DNA of 64,000 nucleotides from Oscillospiraceae bacterium (lineage in GTDB: Bacteria > Bacillota > Clostridia > Oscillospirales > Ruminococcaceae), in NCBI GenBank assembly GCA_020024615.1, contig JAHHTP010000004.1, forward strand, positions 13,999 to 77,998. The letters are read 5' to 3'. Under the pieces are notes generated by a model that was given only the letters and a program-made list of their open reading frames with translations, was not told the DNA's origin and made no database searches. Position numbers and translations under genes: made by a program. This document shows, piece by piece, positions 25,011 through 35,100 of the stretch (position 1 is the first letter of the stretch; every line of letters begins with the position of its first letter).

Positions 25011-26095
25011 ATTTCGTCCTCCTTCATCGGCATTTGAATATCACCTGTCAGCTGTAATATCGACAACGCTGCTGCTGCCTCGACCACTACAGCGGCACGC
25101 CCAACGATACAGGGATCATGACGCCCTTTGATGACCAGCTTTTCATTCTCGCCGGTCTGTAAATTGACCGTCTGCTGTTCTTTGGAAATGGACGGGGTTG
25201 GCTTAAACACCGCCTGAAATATAATAGGCATGCCAGAAGTGATGCCACCCAAAACACCACCGTTATGGTTGGTTTGTGTCACAATCCTGCCGTTTTGATT
25301 CACAAATGGGTCATTTACCTCGTGTCCGTGTGCAGAAGCGTAGCCAAATCCAAGACCAAATTCCACACCCTTCACCGCCGGGATGGCGAACAGATTGCGC
25401 GAAATTACACTCTCAACGCTGTCAAAATCGTTCTGCCCGATGCCCGGTTTGACACCGACAATCGCACACTGAATGATGCCGCCAACACTGGTTAAATTGG
25501 AACGCGCCTGTAAAATTTCTTCTCGCATCATCTGCCCAATTTGGTCATCCACCACCGAAAAGCTCTTAGCAGCAACGGCTTTCAGCTGTTTTTCATTGAC
25601 AGAAACTGGATCAAATGGTATGTCTTTAATTCTGCCAATCTGGAGGATGTGCGCACCGACGGTGATTCCTGCCTGCTTTAACACCTGTTTGGCAACCGCC
25701 CCTGCAAATACCAAAGGTGCGGTCATTCTGCCGGAAAAATGTCCGCCGCCACGGTAATCTTGATATCCACGATAGCGCAGATTGCCGGTATAATCGGCAT
25801 GACCTGGGCGCGCGAGGTCTTTGGTCGCCTTATAATCCCCTGAACGGGTATTCTCATTTTCTATGACAGCGCAAAGCGGCGTACCGGTTGTGTATCCTTC
25901 AAATACACCGCTTAAAATTTTCGGACAATCCGACTCGATACGCGTGGTTGAAGTGCCATCCGTCTTTGCCCGTCTGCGTGCCATGTCCTGCTCGATTGCG
26001 TCAAAATCCAGTCGAATGCCAGAAGGCAGATTTTCCATGACAACACCGATTCCAGTACCGTGCGATTCTCCGAAAATATGATAACTCATCTGCAT
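25007..26095 (-). CDS. aroC: AroC, chorismate synthase
   Basis: Reduced-FMN-dependent conversion of EPSP to chorismate, 362 aa. Motifs: FGESHGTGIGVVMENLPSG at the N-terminus, RPGHADYTGNLRYRGYQD, GGHFSGRMTAPLVFAGA and HDPCIVGRAAVVVEA at the C-terminal end. The start is ATG 26095 with a GGAG site. The N-terminus is a few residues shorter than most family members (no GxxFRxTT stretch before FGESHG), because the longer in-frame reading overlaps aroA and has no similarity. Confidence 0.95.
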   Translation of the reverse strand: MQMSYHIFGESHGTGIGVVMENLPSGIRLDFDAIEQDMARRRAKTDGTSTTRIESDCPKILSGVFEGYTTGTPLCAVIENENTRSGDYKATKDLARPGHADYTGNLRYRGYQDYRGGGHFSGRMTAPLVFAGAVAKQVLKQAGITVGAHILQIGRIKDIPFDPVSVNEKQLKAVAAKSFSVVDDQIGQMMREEILQARSNLTSVGGIIQCAIVGVKPGIGQNDFDSVESVISRNLFAIPAVKGVEFGLGFGYASAHGHEVNDPFVNQNGRIVTQTNHNGGVLGGITSGMPIIFQAVFKPTPSISKEQQTVNLQTGENEKLVIKGRHDPCIVGRAAVVVEAAAALSILQLTGDIQMPMKEDEI

Positions 26096-26096
26096 A

Positions 26097-27335
26097 TTAT
26101 TTCTCCTCACAATCTGCCGTTCCACCAAGCATGCGATAAATTTCCCAGAAATCCGGATAGGATTTTTCAACCGCCTGCGCTTTTGTCAGATAAACAATCG
26201 TTCCCGGCATACACGCCGTTGCGGCGATTGCAACCGCCATCGCAATGCGATGATCATTCCAACTGTCACAGCAGATGATTCCGCCGCCCAATATCGGTTT
26301 TCCTACAATTTCCATCCCGTCCGCACGCTCAGAAATATCCGCACCAAGTTTTGCAAGTTCTGTCACGGTAGACAAAATGCGATCACTTTCCTTGTATCGC
26401 AGACGGATACCACCAACAATATGCGTTTTCCCCTGCCGCACTGCAGCAGCTGTCGCCAAAATTGGTGCAAGATCTGGAATTTCGCTGATATCAATGGTAA
26501 TATCCCCTGGCTTTTTGAGCTGGCTTAAAATGGAAAGAATCGCTTGATCCCCCTGCAAGGAATGTTCCGAAAGCCCGGTCACTTCAACCGGATTCCCTAA
26601 ATATGCCGCGGTTAAAAAGAACGCCGCCTGCGAATAATCCGCTTCCACTGACACATCCCGACCGATATATTTCTGTCCGCCCGGAATGATAAATTCTTGG
26701 TAGTTATGATTCTCAACCTGTACGCCAAACGCTCGCATTGCGGCAATGGTCATATCCACATACGCTTTGGATTGCAATTCATCGGTGATAATAATCTTAC
26801 TTTGCCCTTCTTTGCAAAGAGAAAGCGCAAACAAAAGCCCGGTCACAAACTGGGAAGAAACCGCTCCAGATAAGGCATATTGGCCTGCTTTTAGTTCCCC
26901 CTTAACCCAAATAGCATCCGACGATGTCGTGTATTCCACCTGCTTTTGCTCAAATATATCAAAATACGGCTGCTGTGGGCGTTCCATCAGTCGGCCACTG
27001 CCACAAAATTTAGCACCATTTTGGCAAAGTTGCAGAGCAATCGGCAGAAAAAAGCGCAATGTCGAGCCAGATTCCCCACAGTCAAATAAAGCTTCTTTGC
27101 TTGACAGATTGCCTGGCTTTACGGTGATGGTTTTGGCAGTTTCATCCGCTTCACACACCATGCCCAAAGCCTCTAAACAGCGCATTGTCGCATAAATATC
27201 CTGCGAAAAGCTGACATGATGCACTGTGCATCCACCACATAGCCCAGCCGCGATCAGATAACGGTGGGTCATGCTTTTGGAGGATGGAACCTGCACCGAA
27301 CCCGATAATACAGATGGTGTTATCTTCATTCGCAT
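26097..27335 (-). CDS. aroA: AroA, EPSP synthase (3-phosphoshikimate 1-carboxyvinyltransferase)
   Basis: About 412 aa, two-domain inverse alpha/beta barrel. Motifs: VQVPSSKSMTHRYLIAAGL near the start (catalytic Lys), DCGESGSTLRFFLPIAL (PEP loop), RPQQPYFD, VEADYSQAAFFLTAA, and the C-terminal LRYKESDRI, NDHRIAMAVAIAA and SYPDFWEI. PEP-loop residues differ from the canonical LGNAGT, so it is a class II-like variant, but I would not draw conclusions about inhibitor sensitivity. The start at 27335 follows GGGAGGAAAACAG and overlaps the aroB stop by about 10 bp. Confidence 0.95.
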   Translation of the reverse strand: MRMKITPSVLSGSVQVPSSKSMTHRYLIAAGLCGGCTVHHVSFSQDIYATMRCLEALGMVCEADETAKTITVKPGNLSSKEALFDCGESGSTLRFFLPIALQLCQNGAKFCGSGRLMERPQQPYFDIFEQKQVEYTTSSDAIWVKGELKAGQYALSGAVSSQFVTGLLFALSLCKEGQSKIIITDELQSKAYVDMTIAAMRAFGVQVENHNYQEFIIPGGQKYIGRDVSVEADYSQAAFFLTAAYLGNPVEVTGLSEHSLQGDQAILSILSQLKKPGDITIDISEIPDLAPILATAAAVRQGKTHIVGGIRLRYKESDRILSTVTELAKLGADISERADGMEIVGKPILGGGIICCDSWNDHRIAMAVAIAATACMPGTIVYLTKAQAVEKSYPDFWEIYRMLGGTADCEEK

Positions 27336-28453
27336 CTGTTTTCCTCCCGACAAAGTGCTTCATCCATAGCACGCAGTTCTGCTTTTGGCATCTTTTTCAT
27401 GGTATAATGTCCCAGTTCGGTGATGAAAATTACTGTAATATTTTCACCGCTGCCCTTTTTATCATGTGCAAGCGCAGCGTATAATTCATTGCGATCAATG
27501 TCATTCGGCTGGTAAGGCAATCCGAAGCGATCAAGCATCTCGCGCAGCTGTTTGGCATATCCCGGTGCGGTGATACCCTGCGCTTCGCCCAGACGCAAAG
27601 CGTGTTCCATGCCGCAGCAGACCGCTTCCCCATGCATGAATCGCTCATAATTGCCAAGTTTTTCATAACCATGTCCAAAAGTATGACCGAAATTTAAAAC
27701 CATGCGTTCGCCGGTATCCTTTTCATCCCGCTCCACAATATCACGCTTAATATCAACGCTGCGATAGATGATTTCCTCCATCTGCGCCATCAGCTGCGAA
27801 CGGTTTGAACAGCCGTTGATGATTTCATAGAGTGTTTCATCGGCAATATAGCCGTATTTGATAACTTCACCCATACCGTCAAAAAAGACTCTATCCGGCA
27901 AGGTATTTAAGGTGTCCGGGTCAATCAGTACCGTTTTCGGCTGGTAAAATACGCCGGCTAAATTTTTCCCCTGTTTCAAATCGACAGCCACCTTGCCACC
28001 AACCGAGGAATCCACCTGAGAAAGCAGTGTAGTCGGAATCTGCACATACGGTACGCCGCGCAGCAGGGTTGCGGCTGCAAATCCGACCATGTCGCCGGTC
28101 ACACCACCACCGAGTGCAATAATCAAATCCGAACGAGTCACCGCAAACGGATGTGGTGTCAAAAACGCATCATACAGCATTTCAACTGTCTGTAAATTTT
28201 TGCTTTTTTCGCCTGCCGGGAATGAAATCAGCTTCACGATATAGCCCGCTGCTTCGAGTATCGCTTTTAATTTTGCCGCATACAGGGGCGTTACATTGGA
28301 ATCAGCCGCTACCGCAATCCGCGTTCCTTTAAAAATCGGTTTGATATATTCTGCCACTTGTTGTAAGATACCTGCTTTGATGTGAATATCATAGCTGTTT
28401 TCTTCGAGCGAAACATGTAGCGTTCTGTTGGTTCTCTTTAATACATCGTTCAT
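27326..28453 (-). CDS. aroB: AroB, 3-dehydroquinate synthase
   Basis: NAD- and Zn-dependent cyclisation of DAHP, 375 aa. Motifs: FPAGEKSKNLQTVEMLYDAF, IALGGGVTGDMVGFAAATLL, GVPYVQIPTTLLSQVDSSVG followed by GKVAVDLKQGKN, the metal ligands EVIKYG, NFGHTFGHGYEK and HGEAVCCGMEHALRL. First gene of aroB-aroA-aroC-pheA-aroKE. DAHP synthase, dehydroquinase and prephenate dehydrogenase are not in this window. Confidence 0.97.
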   Translation of the reverse strand: MNDVLKRTNRTLHVSLEENSYDIHIKAGILQQVAEYIKPIFKGTRIAVAADSNVTPLYAAKLKAILEAAGYIVKLISFPAGEKSKNLQTVEMLYDAFLTPHPFAVTRSDLIIALGGGVTGDMVGFAAATLLRGVPYVQIPTTLLSQVDSSVGGKVAVDLKQGKNLAGVFYQPKTVLIDPDTLNTLPDRVFFDGMGEVIKYGYIADETLYEIINGCSNRSQLMAQMEEIIYRSVDIKRDIVERDEKDTGERMVLNFGHTFGHGYEKLGNYERFMHGEAVCCGMEHALRLGEAQGITAPGYAKQLREMLDRFGLPYQPNDIDRNELYAALAHDKKGSGENITVIFITELGHYTMKKMPKAELRAMDEALCREENRCE

Positions 28454-28481
28454 GATACTGCCTGCTCTCCTTTTTTATTAC

Positions 28482-28518
28482 AAAAAACCTGTGACGCAAT
28501 ATTCATGCAGCCACAGGT
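28482..28518 (-). terminator. Terminator-like hairpin in the aroB leader (possible attenuator)
   Basis: Stem ACCTGTG/CACAGGT (28487-28493 and 28512-28518) with an 18-base loop, followed on the minus strand by TTTTTTG. It lies downstream of the promoter at 28565-28593 and upstream of the aroB start, so transcripts from that promoter must read through it. It may also stop transcripts from the gene at 28623. Confidence 0.7.
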
Positions 28519-28564
28519 ACATTCAGTCTTACAATTCTATCAGCTTACCATAAAGCGTAAATTT

Positions 28565-28593
28565 ATGATACTACAAATGTCGCAAAATGTCAA
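28565..28593 (-). promoter_or_regulatory. Promoter of the aro operon
   Basis: Minus strand TTGACA (28588-28593), 17-base spacer, TATCAT (28565-28570). It predicts a leader of about 105 nt before aroB. Confidence 0.75.
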
Positions 28594-28622
28594 GTTGTTG
28601 TGAATAAAACGCTCTCTGACAT

Positions 28623-31079
28623 TTATCGTTTCAACAGGAAAAATCCACTGTGCAGCAATACCGGAATCAAACCCACTGCTGCCGAAATTAGCACCGGACT
28701 GCCAGCTATCGCTGCTGCCAGATAAAAAACACCAGTAATCGCAGCAAGAATAACAACCAACAGACGGTTGATTTCCAGCGAGGCGCGAATCTTTTGCAGT
28801 TGCTGCACCGCATGAAGTGCCGAGAAAAGACTTCCGTCACTCAGCACCATAGAGAGGGATGGAGAAGTTGAAGTCGTTTCTTTATCATAATCCGCATGCA
28901 GCCTGGACGGCAGAATCCCAATCACGTCCGCATCTTCTCCGAATAATGAGAACAGATGATTCTCAATCAGGCAATCCACCGATTTCACATAAATATACAT
29001 TCCTCTGCTTTTGGCTTGTCCGAGGAAATGTTTGACCTGCAAAGGCACATTCAAGGTCAGCGTAAACGCGGTAATCAGTTCGCCGCGTCTTGCCAGATAC
29101 AGCACCATTCTTCCTTTATCGCTCTCCGCTTGCTCGATTTCTTCCGATGGCATCCGAATATTGTGATTTTCCATCAGCTTACGGCTACCAATTAGAACAC
29201 GGTTGTTGTCAACCCATGCGGAAATGCCCATACCATCCTCGTATGTAATAGAATCGACCGGTTTGAGCAGTTCCTTTTTATCCGAAATCATCTGTAAAAA
29301 GGTCGGTGCCAAAACACTTTTTCCGGCGGTCAGAATCGAAACAGCATCCAGAATGGCCTCGTCTACCCGCACACCGGAAGCCGAACGCAGTCCGTGCAGC
29401 AGCACCGATTCCGGCGGGAACAGGGCATCACTGCTAACAATCACCGCACCTGCATCTGCCATGGCATCCGCTGCATCCGCATGCAGAATGGTAAAGCTCT
29501 GGCTGATATTGCGGCGAATCTCATTCTGTTCTTTACAGGCACGCCGCATCGGCAATTCCGCTGCAAACATCGCCGCAAACGGACCGCAGAACGCAAACGC
29601 TCCCAAAAACACCAGTATGCCTTTCATCCATTCACCGGACAAAATCAAGCTGCCGATTGACGCAATGCAGGCACACACCGTCAGCCCAATCATAAACGGT
29701 TTTGTAAGATTGTCAAACCAGTCAGGTGAGAAACCATGATCCTCAAATCCAGAGAACATATCGCCTTTCACCTGTTTGACAACCAATGAATTTTCTTTGC
29801 GTTGTATATCAAGATTCTGTAATAAAAACCGATTTTCTAACGGCTCCAACGAATACCGCAGTGTCGAATGATCTTCGGCGGTGCGCTCAAACTGCTCTTG
29901 CAACCGCCCCATCTGTAATTGCACGCCAAGATGATAGCTAAAAAGGCTTAACATATACAGCGGTGTATAACAGCTGTAAAACTCTTTGCTCATGATGGAA
30001 GGAACCGTCAAACTGAATATGCCAAAAATCAGGCCTGCCACATAGATCAGCGAAACCAGCATTTCCTTACCAAAACGGCGGTTTTGAAACAGCTGCCATG
30101 CACCTATGAAAATATTGGTACTCGCAACGCCACCCAAAACCAGAATCAACATCTGAATGGAGGCGATGATAATCGGCGACATATTTGCGCCGCAGAAATA
30201 CAAGCCAGCATCGCCAACATGCACCGTCAGGAAAAGCAGCGACAACACACTTAGTACCGCTGTCACAATGGTACGCAGCGTGGACATCTGCTTTTCGCCA
30301 GTTATAATGTGATAAATATTTTCAACTCGCTCTTGCAGCAAATTTGCTTCTTCGTCCTTGCCGGAAGAAATATCGCGCACTTCCTCTTTTTCAGAATTTT
30401 TCTGTGGGTGCATATGCAACATCTCCACCGCTTCCTGATTGGTGCGGGTGAAGGTAAACTCATGCATATTGTTAAAGAAATCCTTTACAGCATTGGCACG
30501 CTTGAGCTTAAAATTGGTATAACTAAACGGCTCAGCTTCCATCGTTTCACCGGTGACAATCCCTCGGGGCATTGTCATCTGCTGGGTGCCATCTTCTGCC
30601 GAAGGCTGCGTTGATTGTTTTTCAAACAGCCGCTGGGTCAACTCTTTTTGCAATTCTTCTTCCTGCACTGCTTCCAAAGTCGGCTCACTTTGAGATTCTT
30701 CGGTATTTTCGGTTTCCGGGGTTGGATTAGAGTCTGTTTCCGTTACGGTTTGGGGATTTTCCTGCGTAGGAAGTGGCGCAGGCGTTTCTGATTGGGCAGC
30801 TGCGTTAGTATCCCCAGCATCCTCCTGCAAAGGCACGCCCAACTGCGCCATGCGCTCTGCTAAAGTCTGGGCAACACGCTCTCTGATTTCCTTCTTTTTT
30901 TCTTCACTCAGTTTTACGGATGAACTGCCCTCGCCATGATGGGTATGATAACGCTCATATGCGCCGGTATATCCTCTTTCATCCATTGTTTTGAAAAAGG
31001 CATTTTTGCTTTCAGCACTGGATTCCTGATCTGGTGTTTCAGGCTGCTGTGGCAAATTAGGTAAATTTTGTTCGGTCAT
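28623..31079 (-). CDS. Degenerate P-type-ATPase-like membrane protein with long disordered N-terminal tail
   Basis: 818 aa, of unknown function. Residues 1-262 are cytosolic, rich in Q, E, P and T. Hydrophobic helices lie at about 270-290, 303-325, 340-362, 371-388, 461-481, 486-507, 772-792 and 795-815, in a P1-type ATPase-like arrangement. FAFCGPFAAMFAAELPMRRA (495-514) sits where CPx helices normally do. NNRVLIGSRKLMENHNI (625-641) and RRGELITAFTLTLNVP resemble the nucleotide-binding/actuator side. The DKTGT phosphorylation motif is replaced by VIVSSDALFPP (546-556), and TGDN by a KSVDC segment, so ATP-driven transport is unlikely. It follows rlmB by 29 bp. I infer a pseudo-ATPase; a sporulation or envelope role is only a guess. 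Confidence 0.7.
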   Translation of the reverse strand: MTEQNLPNLPQQPETPDQESSAESKNAFFKTMDERGYTGAYERYHTHHGEGSSSVKLSEEKKKEIRERVAQTLAERMAQLGVPLQEDAGDTNAAAQSETPAPLPTQENPQTVTETDSNPTPETENTEESQSEPTLEAVQEEELQKELTQRLFEKQSTQPSAEDGTQQMTMPRGIVTGETMEAEPFSYTNFKLKRANAVKDFFNNMHEFTFTRTNQEAVEMLHMHPQKNSEKEEVRDISSGKDEEANLLQERVENIYHIITGEKQMSTLRTIVTAVLSVLSLLFLTVHVGDAGLYFCGANMSPIIIASIQMLILVLGGVASTNIFIGAWQLFQNRRFGKEMLVSLIYVAGLIFGIFSLTVPSIMSKEFYSCYTPLYMLSLFSYHLGVQLQMGRLQEQFERTAEDHSTLRYSLEPLENRFLLQNLDIQRKENSLVVKQVKGDMFSGFEDHGFSPDWFDNLTKPFMIGLTVCACIASIGSLILSGEWMKGILVFLGAFAFCGPFAAMFAAELPMRRACKEQNEIRRNISQSFTILHADAADAMADAGAVIVSSDALFPPESVLLHGLRSASGVRVDEAILDAVSILTAGKSVLAPTFLQMISDKKELLKPVDSITYEDGMGISAWVDNNRVLIGSRKLMENHNIRMPSEEIEQAESDKGRMVLYLARRGELITAFTLTLNVPLQVKHFLGQAKSRGMYIYVKSVDCLIENHLFSLFGEDADVIGILPSRLHADYDKETTSTSPSLSMVLSDGSLFSALHAVQQLQKIRASLEINRLLVVILAAITGVFYLAAAIAGSPVLISAAVGLIPVLLHSGFFLLKR

Positions 31080-31108
31080 TGTGCATAATCCTCACATTTT
31101 TTCACGCT

Positions 31109-32116
31109 TCAAGCTTGATTCAGTCTGCCGCGCAGTACTTCATACATCAGAATACCAGCAGCAACCGAAGCATTCAGGGAATTGATCTGTCCACACATCG
31201 GCAGGGAAACCGTCACATCACAGGTCTCTTTTACCAGACGCGACACGCCGTCCCCTTCTGCGCCAATAACCAGTCCGACACCGCCGGAATAATTGGTTTT
31301 ATCCCAACGCTGACCATCCATATCCGCGCAGTAGAACCAGATGCCCTGTTCTTTGAGTTCCTTCATTTCTGCAACGAGATTGGTCACTCTTGCAATGCGC
31401 ATAACACCAGCCGCACCTGCTGAAGTGCGGTATACCGTTGCATTCACCGTTGCACTGCGGCGTTTTGGAATGATGATGCCATGTGCGCCACACGCCTCAG
31501 CAGTTCGGATGATTGCTCCTAAATTGTGCGGATCCTCAATCCCATCTGCTACCACAATAAATGGCTGCTCGCCCTTTTCTTTTGCATAAGCCAGAATGTC
31601 CGAAACCGCAACATATTCGGTAGCACTACATTTTGCCGCAACACCCTGATGATATACACCGCCGCAGATTTCATCCAGCTTGGCAGTGGAAACTTCCCGA
31701 ATGACCAATTTCTGATCTTTTGCCATTGCAAAGATTTTGGCAAGCGGGCCGCGTTTTGCATTTTCATTGTCATTGACAAAATATACGCAGTCAATGCTCT
31801 TTCCCGACTGCATCAGTTCGGTTACCGCATTTCTGCCGCAAACCAGCTCCATTCCCTCATCCTCGACTGTTTCAGTCGGTCTATAATGTTCCACCGGTTT
31901 TTCATAATTTCTGCGCAAAGGTCTGCTATCCTCCCGTTTCTGATACGGTTTGGCATTGCGGGAAAATCGATTTTCCGATTTTCCACCAAAATCTTTTCCG
32001 CGGAAATCTTTGCTCCGGGAATCTTTGGCGGAAAAATCACGACGATCTTTACCGTCTTTATTGGATGCACTGGATGCACTACGATTATAATTACGCTTAT
32101 AATTCTTATTTTCCAT
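31109..32116 (-). CDS. rlmB: RlmB-type 23S rRNA 2'-O-methyltransferase (TrmH/SpoU family)
   Basis: About 335 aa. The first 95 residues form a low-complexity tail rich in K, R, N and S, likely for RNA binding. Then the substrate-binding domain starts GMELVCGRNAVTELMQSGKS, and the SPOUT knot domain carries VADGIEDPHNLGAIIRTAEACG (motif 1), LVIGAEGDGVSRLVKETCD (motif 2) and VSLPMCGQINSLNASVAAGI (motif 3). It methylates the ribose of G2251 (E. coli numbering) or a related site. Two ATGs (32122 and 32116) are possible; AGAGA spacing favours 32116. Confidence 0.9.
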   Translation of the reverse strand: MENKNYKRNYNRSASSASNKDGKDRRDFSAKDSRSKDFRGKDFGGKSENRFSRNAKPYQKREDSRPLRRNYEKPVEHYRPTETVEDEGMELVCGRNAVTELMQSGKSIDCVYFVNDNENAKRGPLAKIFAMAKDQKLVIREVSTAKLDEICGGVYHQGVAAKCSATEYVAVSDILAYAKEKGEQPFIVVADGIEDPHNLGAIIRTAEACGAHGIIIPKRRSATVNATVYRTSAGAAGVMRIARVTNLVAEMKELKEQGIWFYCADMDGQRWDKTNYSGGVGLVIGAEGDGVSRLVKETCDVTVSLPMCGQINSLNASVAAGILMYEVLRGRLNQA

Positions 32117-32158
32117 TAACATTCATCTCTTTCTATACATTATATATCATTGTATTCT

Positions 32159-32188
32159 ATTATAACACAAATATCGGGATAATTACAA
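32159..32188 (-). promoter_or_regulatory. Promoter of rlmB
   Basis: Minus strand TTGTAA (32183-32188), 18-base spacer, TATAAT (32159-32164). The -35 box overlaps the addA stop codon. Confidence 0.65.
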
Positions 32189-35100
32189 GTCCTTTTCTTC
32201 CGCAATCTCAATCTCCTGCCCCAAATACAGCGAGTAAATCAACATTTGCTTTACCGCCTGTTTTCCCGGATAATACGCCGAAAACAGCAGATTCAGCGCA
32301 TCCCGATAAATGGAAAGCTGTTTTTGATAACGCTCTACAAATTCCCTTTCGGTTTCCAACCGATCTGTTTTATAATCAATCAGCACCAATCCATCCGTAT
32401 CTAAAATAATGCAGTCGGCAATACCCTGAACAACGATCTTTTCATCTCGACAGTTTTCTGCAAGATTTTCATCCAGTTCAGTCGCTGGAAGCTCGTGAAT
32501 AAACGCATATTCTCGCAGCAGATTCCCCTGTTTCTGCGCAGCAAGCATTCTGCTGCACAATTTTCCATACAAAAACCGTTTGATGTGATAGCGGTTGATC
32601 AGCTGCAAATCTGTTTCGGATAAAAACGCCAGCTGCTGCAAACGGACACATTCCTGTTCCAAATCATCGCGCGCCGCCTGAAAATTTGCATACTGCAAAA
32701 ACGCATGGGTAGCAGTTCCGCGCATTGCACCTGTAATGCTTTCTTCCTCATCGGTCAAAAAGGCTGGTTTTTTTAAGCCTGCTTCTGCTAAAATGTCCGG
32801 CTGTAATGGAACTTCCGGCAAAAGCAGCTGTTCTTCGTGCTGTCTGTGATACAAATCCATTCCCACAGGCGGATTTTGATGTGATAAAGCCGTAACCGAG
32901 GTCTTTGCCGGGAATTTGGTCACCGCCTGATATGGGTAGGGTTCCAACAGACGATTGACCTGTTCCATCGACACAGACTGTGGCTCCAGTTCGGTGTTTT
33001 CCACCTTAACCGGCGGCAATTTCGGATGGTAGCTGCTTGCACGCTCGATCACCACCTGCAGGGAAAGTGCGCGGTTTTGAGAATCACCTAGATGACTTAG
33101 AACACTGGTGAATGGCAGGCTGTTTAAAACCGGATATCCCATGGATTCCAGCTTCAATGCCGCCTCTGGCACCGACAGCAGCCCTGCCAGCAGCCAATCC
33201 ATATAGTTGCTAACCGTACCACTCCACGATTCCAAAAGTCGATAATCGCCTTCCTCGGACACCGCTTTTTTGGACAGCGTTTTTAATCTGGATTCCAAAT
33301 TCTGACAGCTGCCAACACAGATGAGTTTTTCCCTTGCGCGCGTCAATGCAACATACAAAAGTCGCATCTCCTCAGAGGTATTTGCCGCATCGATTTTGCT
33401 TTTCAGCTGCTCACCGTACGCATTATAATACCGAATACAGTTTTGCTCGTCGCTGTATTGCAGTGTCAACCCCAAATCCGCGTCCAGCAGATAGCCGCCC
33501 GTCGTATCCATTTTGTTGAATCTGGCTTCACAATGACACAAAATACAAATCGGTGCTTCCAAACCTTTACTGCCATGGATGGTCATTACCTCCACGACAT
33601 CATCATTCTGCTCCAGCGCAGTTGCAGGCGCAATATCTTCGTCCAGTTCCATCAGCCGACTTACATACTGCAAAAATCCATCAATGCCACCCAGATTATC
33701 CTGCTCCCAGCCAGCGACTTCTTTGCACAGCAAATTTAAATTGGCGTTTTTCTGTTCTCCATCCTCGCCTGCCGCCAGCAAAGCCAGATAATGGCTGCGA
33801 TCAAACGCATACTGTAAGAAATCTGATACGGTCATCTGCATTGACTGGGTACGCAATTCCCCGATCAGCTGCACGACCGCAAACGCTTTTGCGTGAATCG
33901 CATTCTGCTCATCTTCCGCCGCAATTTTCAAAGCGTCAAACATATACTGACAGCCGTTTTCATTGGCAGTCAGGCGCAATGCCGCTGCATCATCAAAATC
34001 AAACAGCGCATACGGCGAGAGCAGAAAGCACCACAGATTAAAATCATCCTGCGGATTTTTGGCAATCTTCATCATGGCAAGGCAGCCTTGAATTTCGGAC
34101 GTTTCATAAAACGCCTTGACGCTTGCGGTGTGATAGTGAATGTGATGGGCATCCAACGCCTTGAGCATCAATCCAAGCCGCGTATGCGAACGCATCAGCA
34201 CCATAAAATCACGATAACAACAGTCACGCAGCTGTCCGGTGTCCGAATCAGTAACCTGATATTTCTGCTCGATCATCCGCTGAATCATTTGCGCAATGTA
34301 CTCTTCCTGGTCAATCGCACCTTTAGAAACTTTGGTTTCCCCTTCATTATCCAGAATATGCAATTCCGCCGCATCTGAAAACTGCGGTGGCAGCGGCGGA
34401 TAACTTCTGCCTGCGTTCATCGCCGCATCCGCATTGTAGCAAACACCACCGACCTTTGACGACATCACCCGCCCGAACAGATAATTGACAGTATCAATCA
34501 CGCTGCCACGGCTGCGGAAATTATCTTTCAGCACAATGCGCACCGGCTCATGCTCTTTCATGTTTTCGATGGAAGCGTATGTAAGCAGTCTCTTCGAAAA
34601 CAATTCCGGCTTTGCATGGCGGAAACGGTAGATACTCTGTTTGATATCGCCTACCATAAAAAGGTGGTCTGTTCCGTCAGTCAACATTCGAAAAATAATA
34701 TCCTGCACACGGTTGTTGTCCTGACATTCGTCAACCATCACGCAATCATAATTTGCGGCAATCTGTTTTGCGGTTTCGGTTGGGGTAAACGAAATCTCCC
34801 CTGCATCATCTATCGCAGCCTGCGCAAGCAGTTGTACCGTGTACTGCTCCAAATCCGCAAAATCAAGCTGCCCTTTTTCGGTTTTGCGCAGAGATAACCG
34901 CTGATGAAATTCTGCGGTCATGCTGTAAATCTCCTGCACCGCATCCAAAACAAGCTTATCATGTGCGGCATTGGAACCGTGAAATTCGCTTAGCCAGTCC
35001 GCAAGTTGGTTGGCCTGCTCCCAGAGGGTCATCCACGGTGCTAAGCGTTCCTGTTCCCGCAATTCCTTATAATCTTTTTTGGTCGGCTTTTTCGGCAGAT

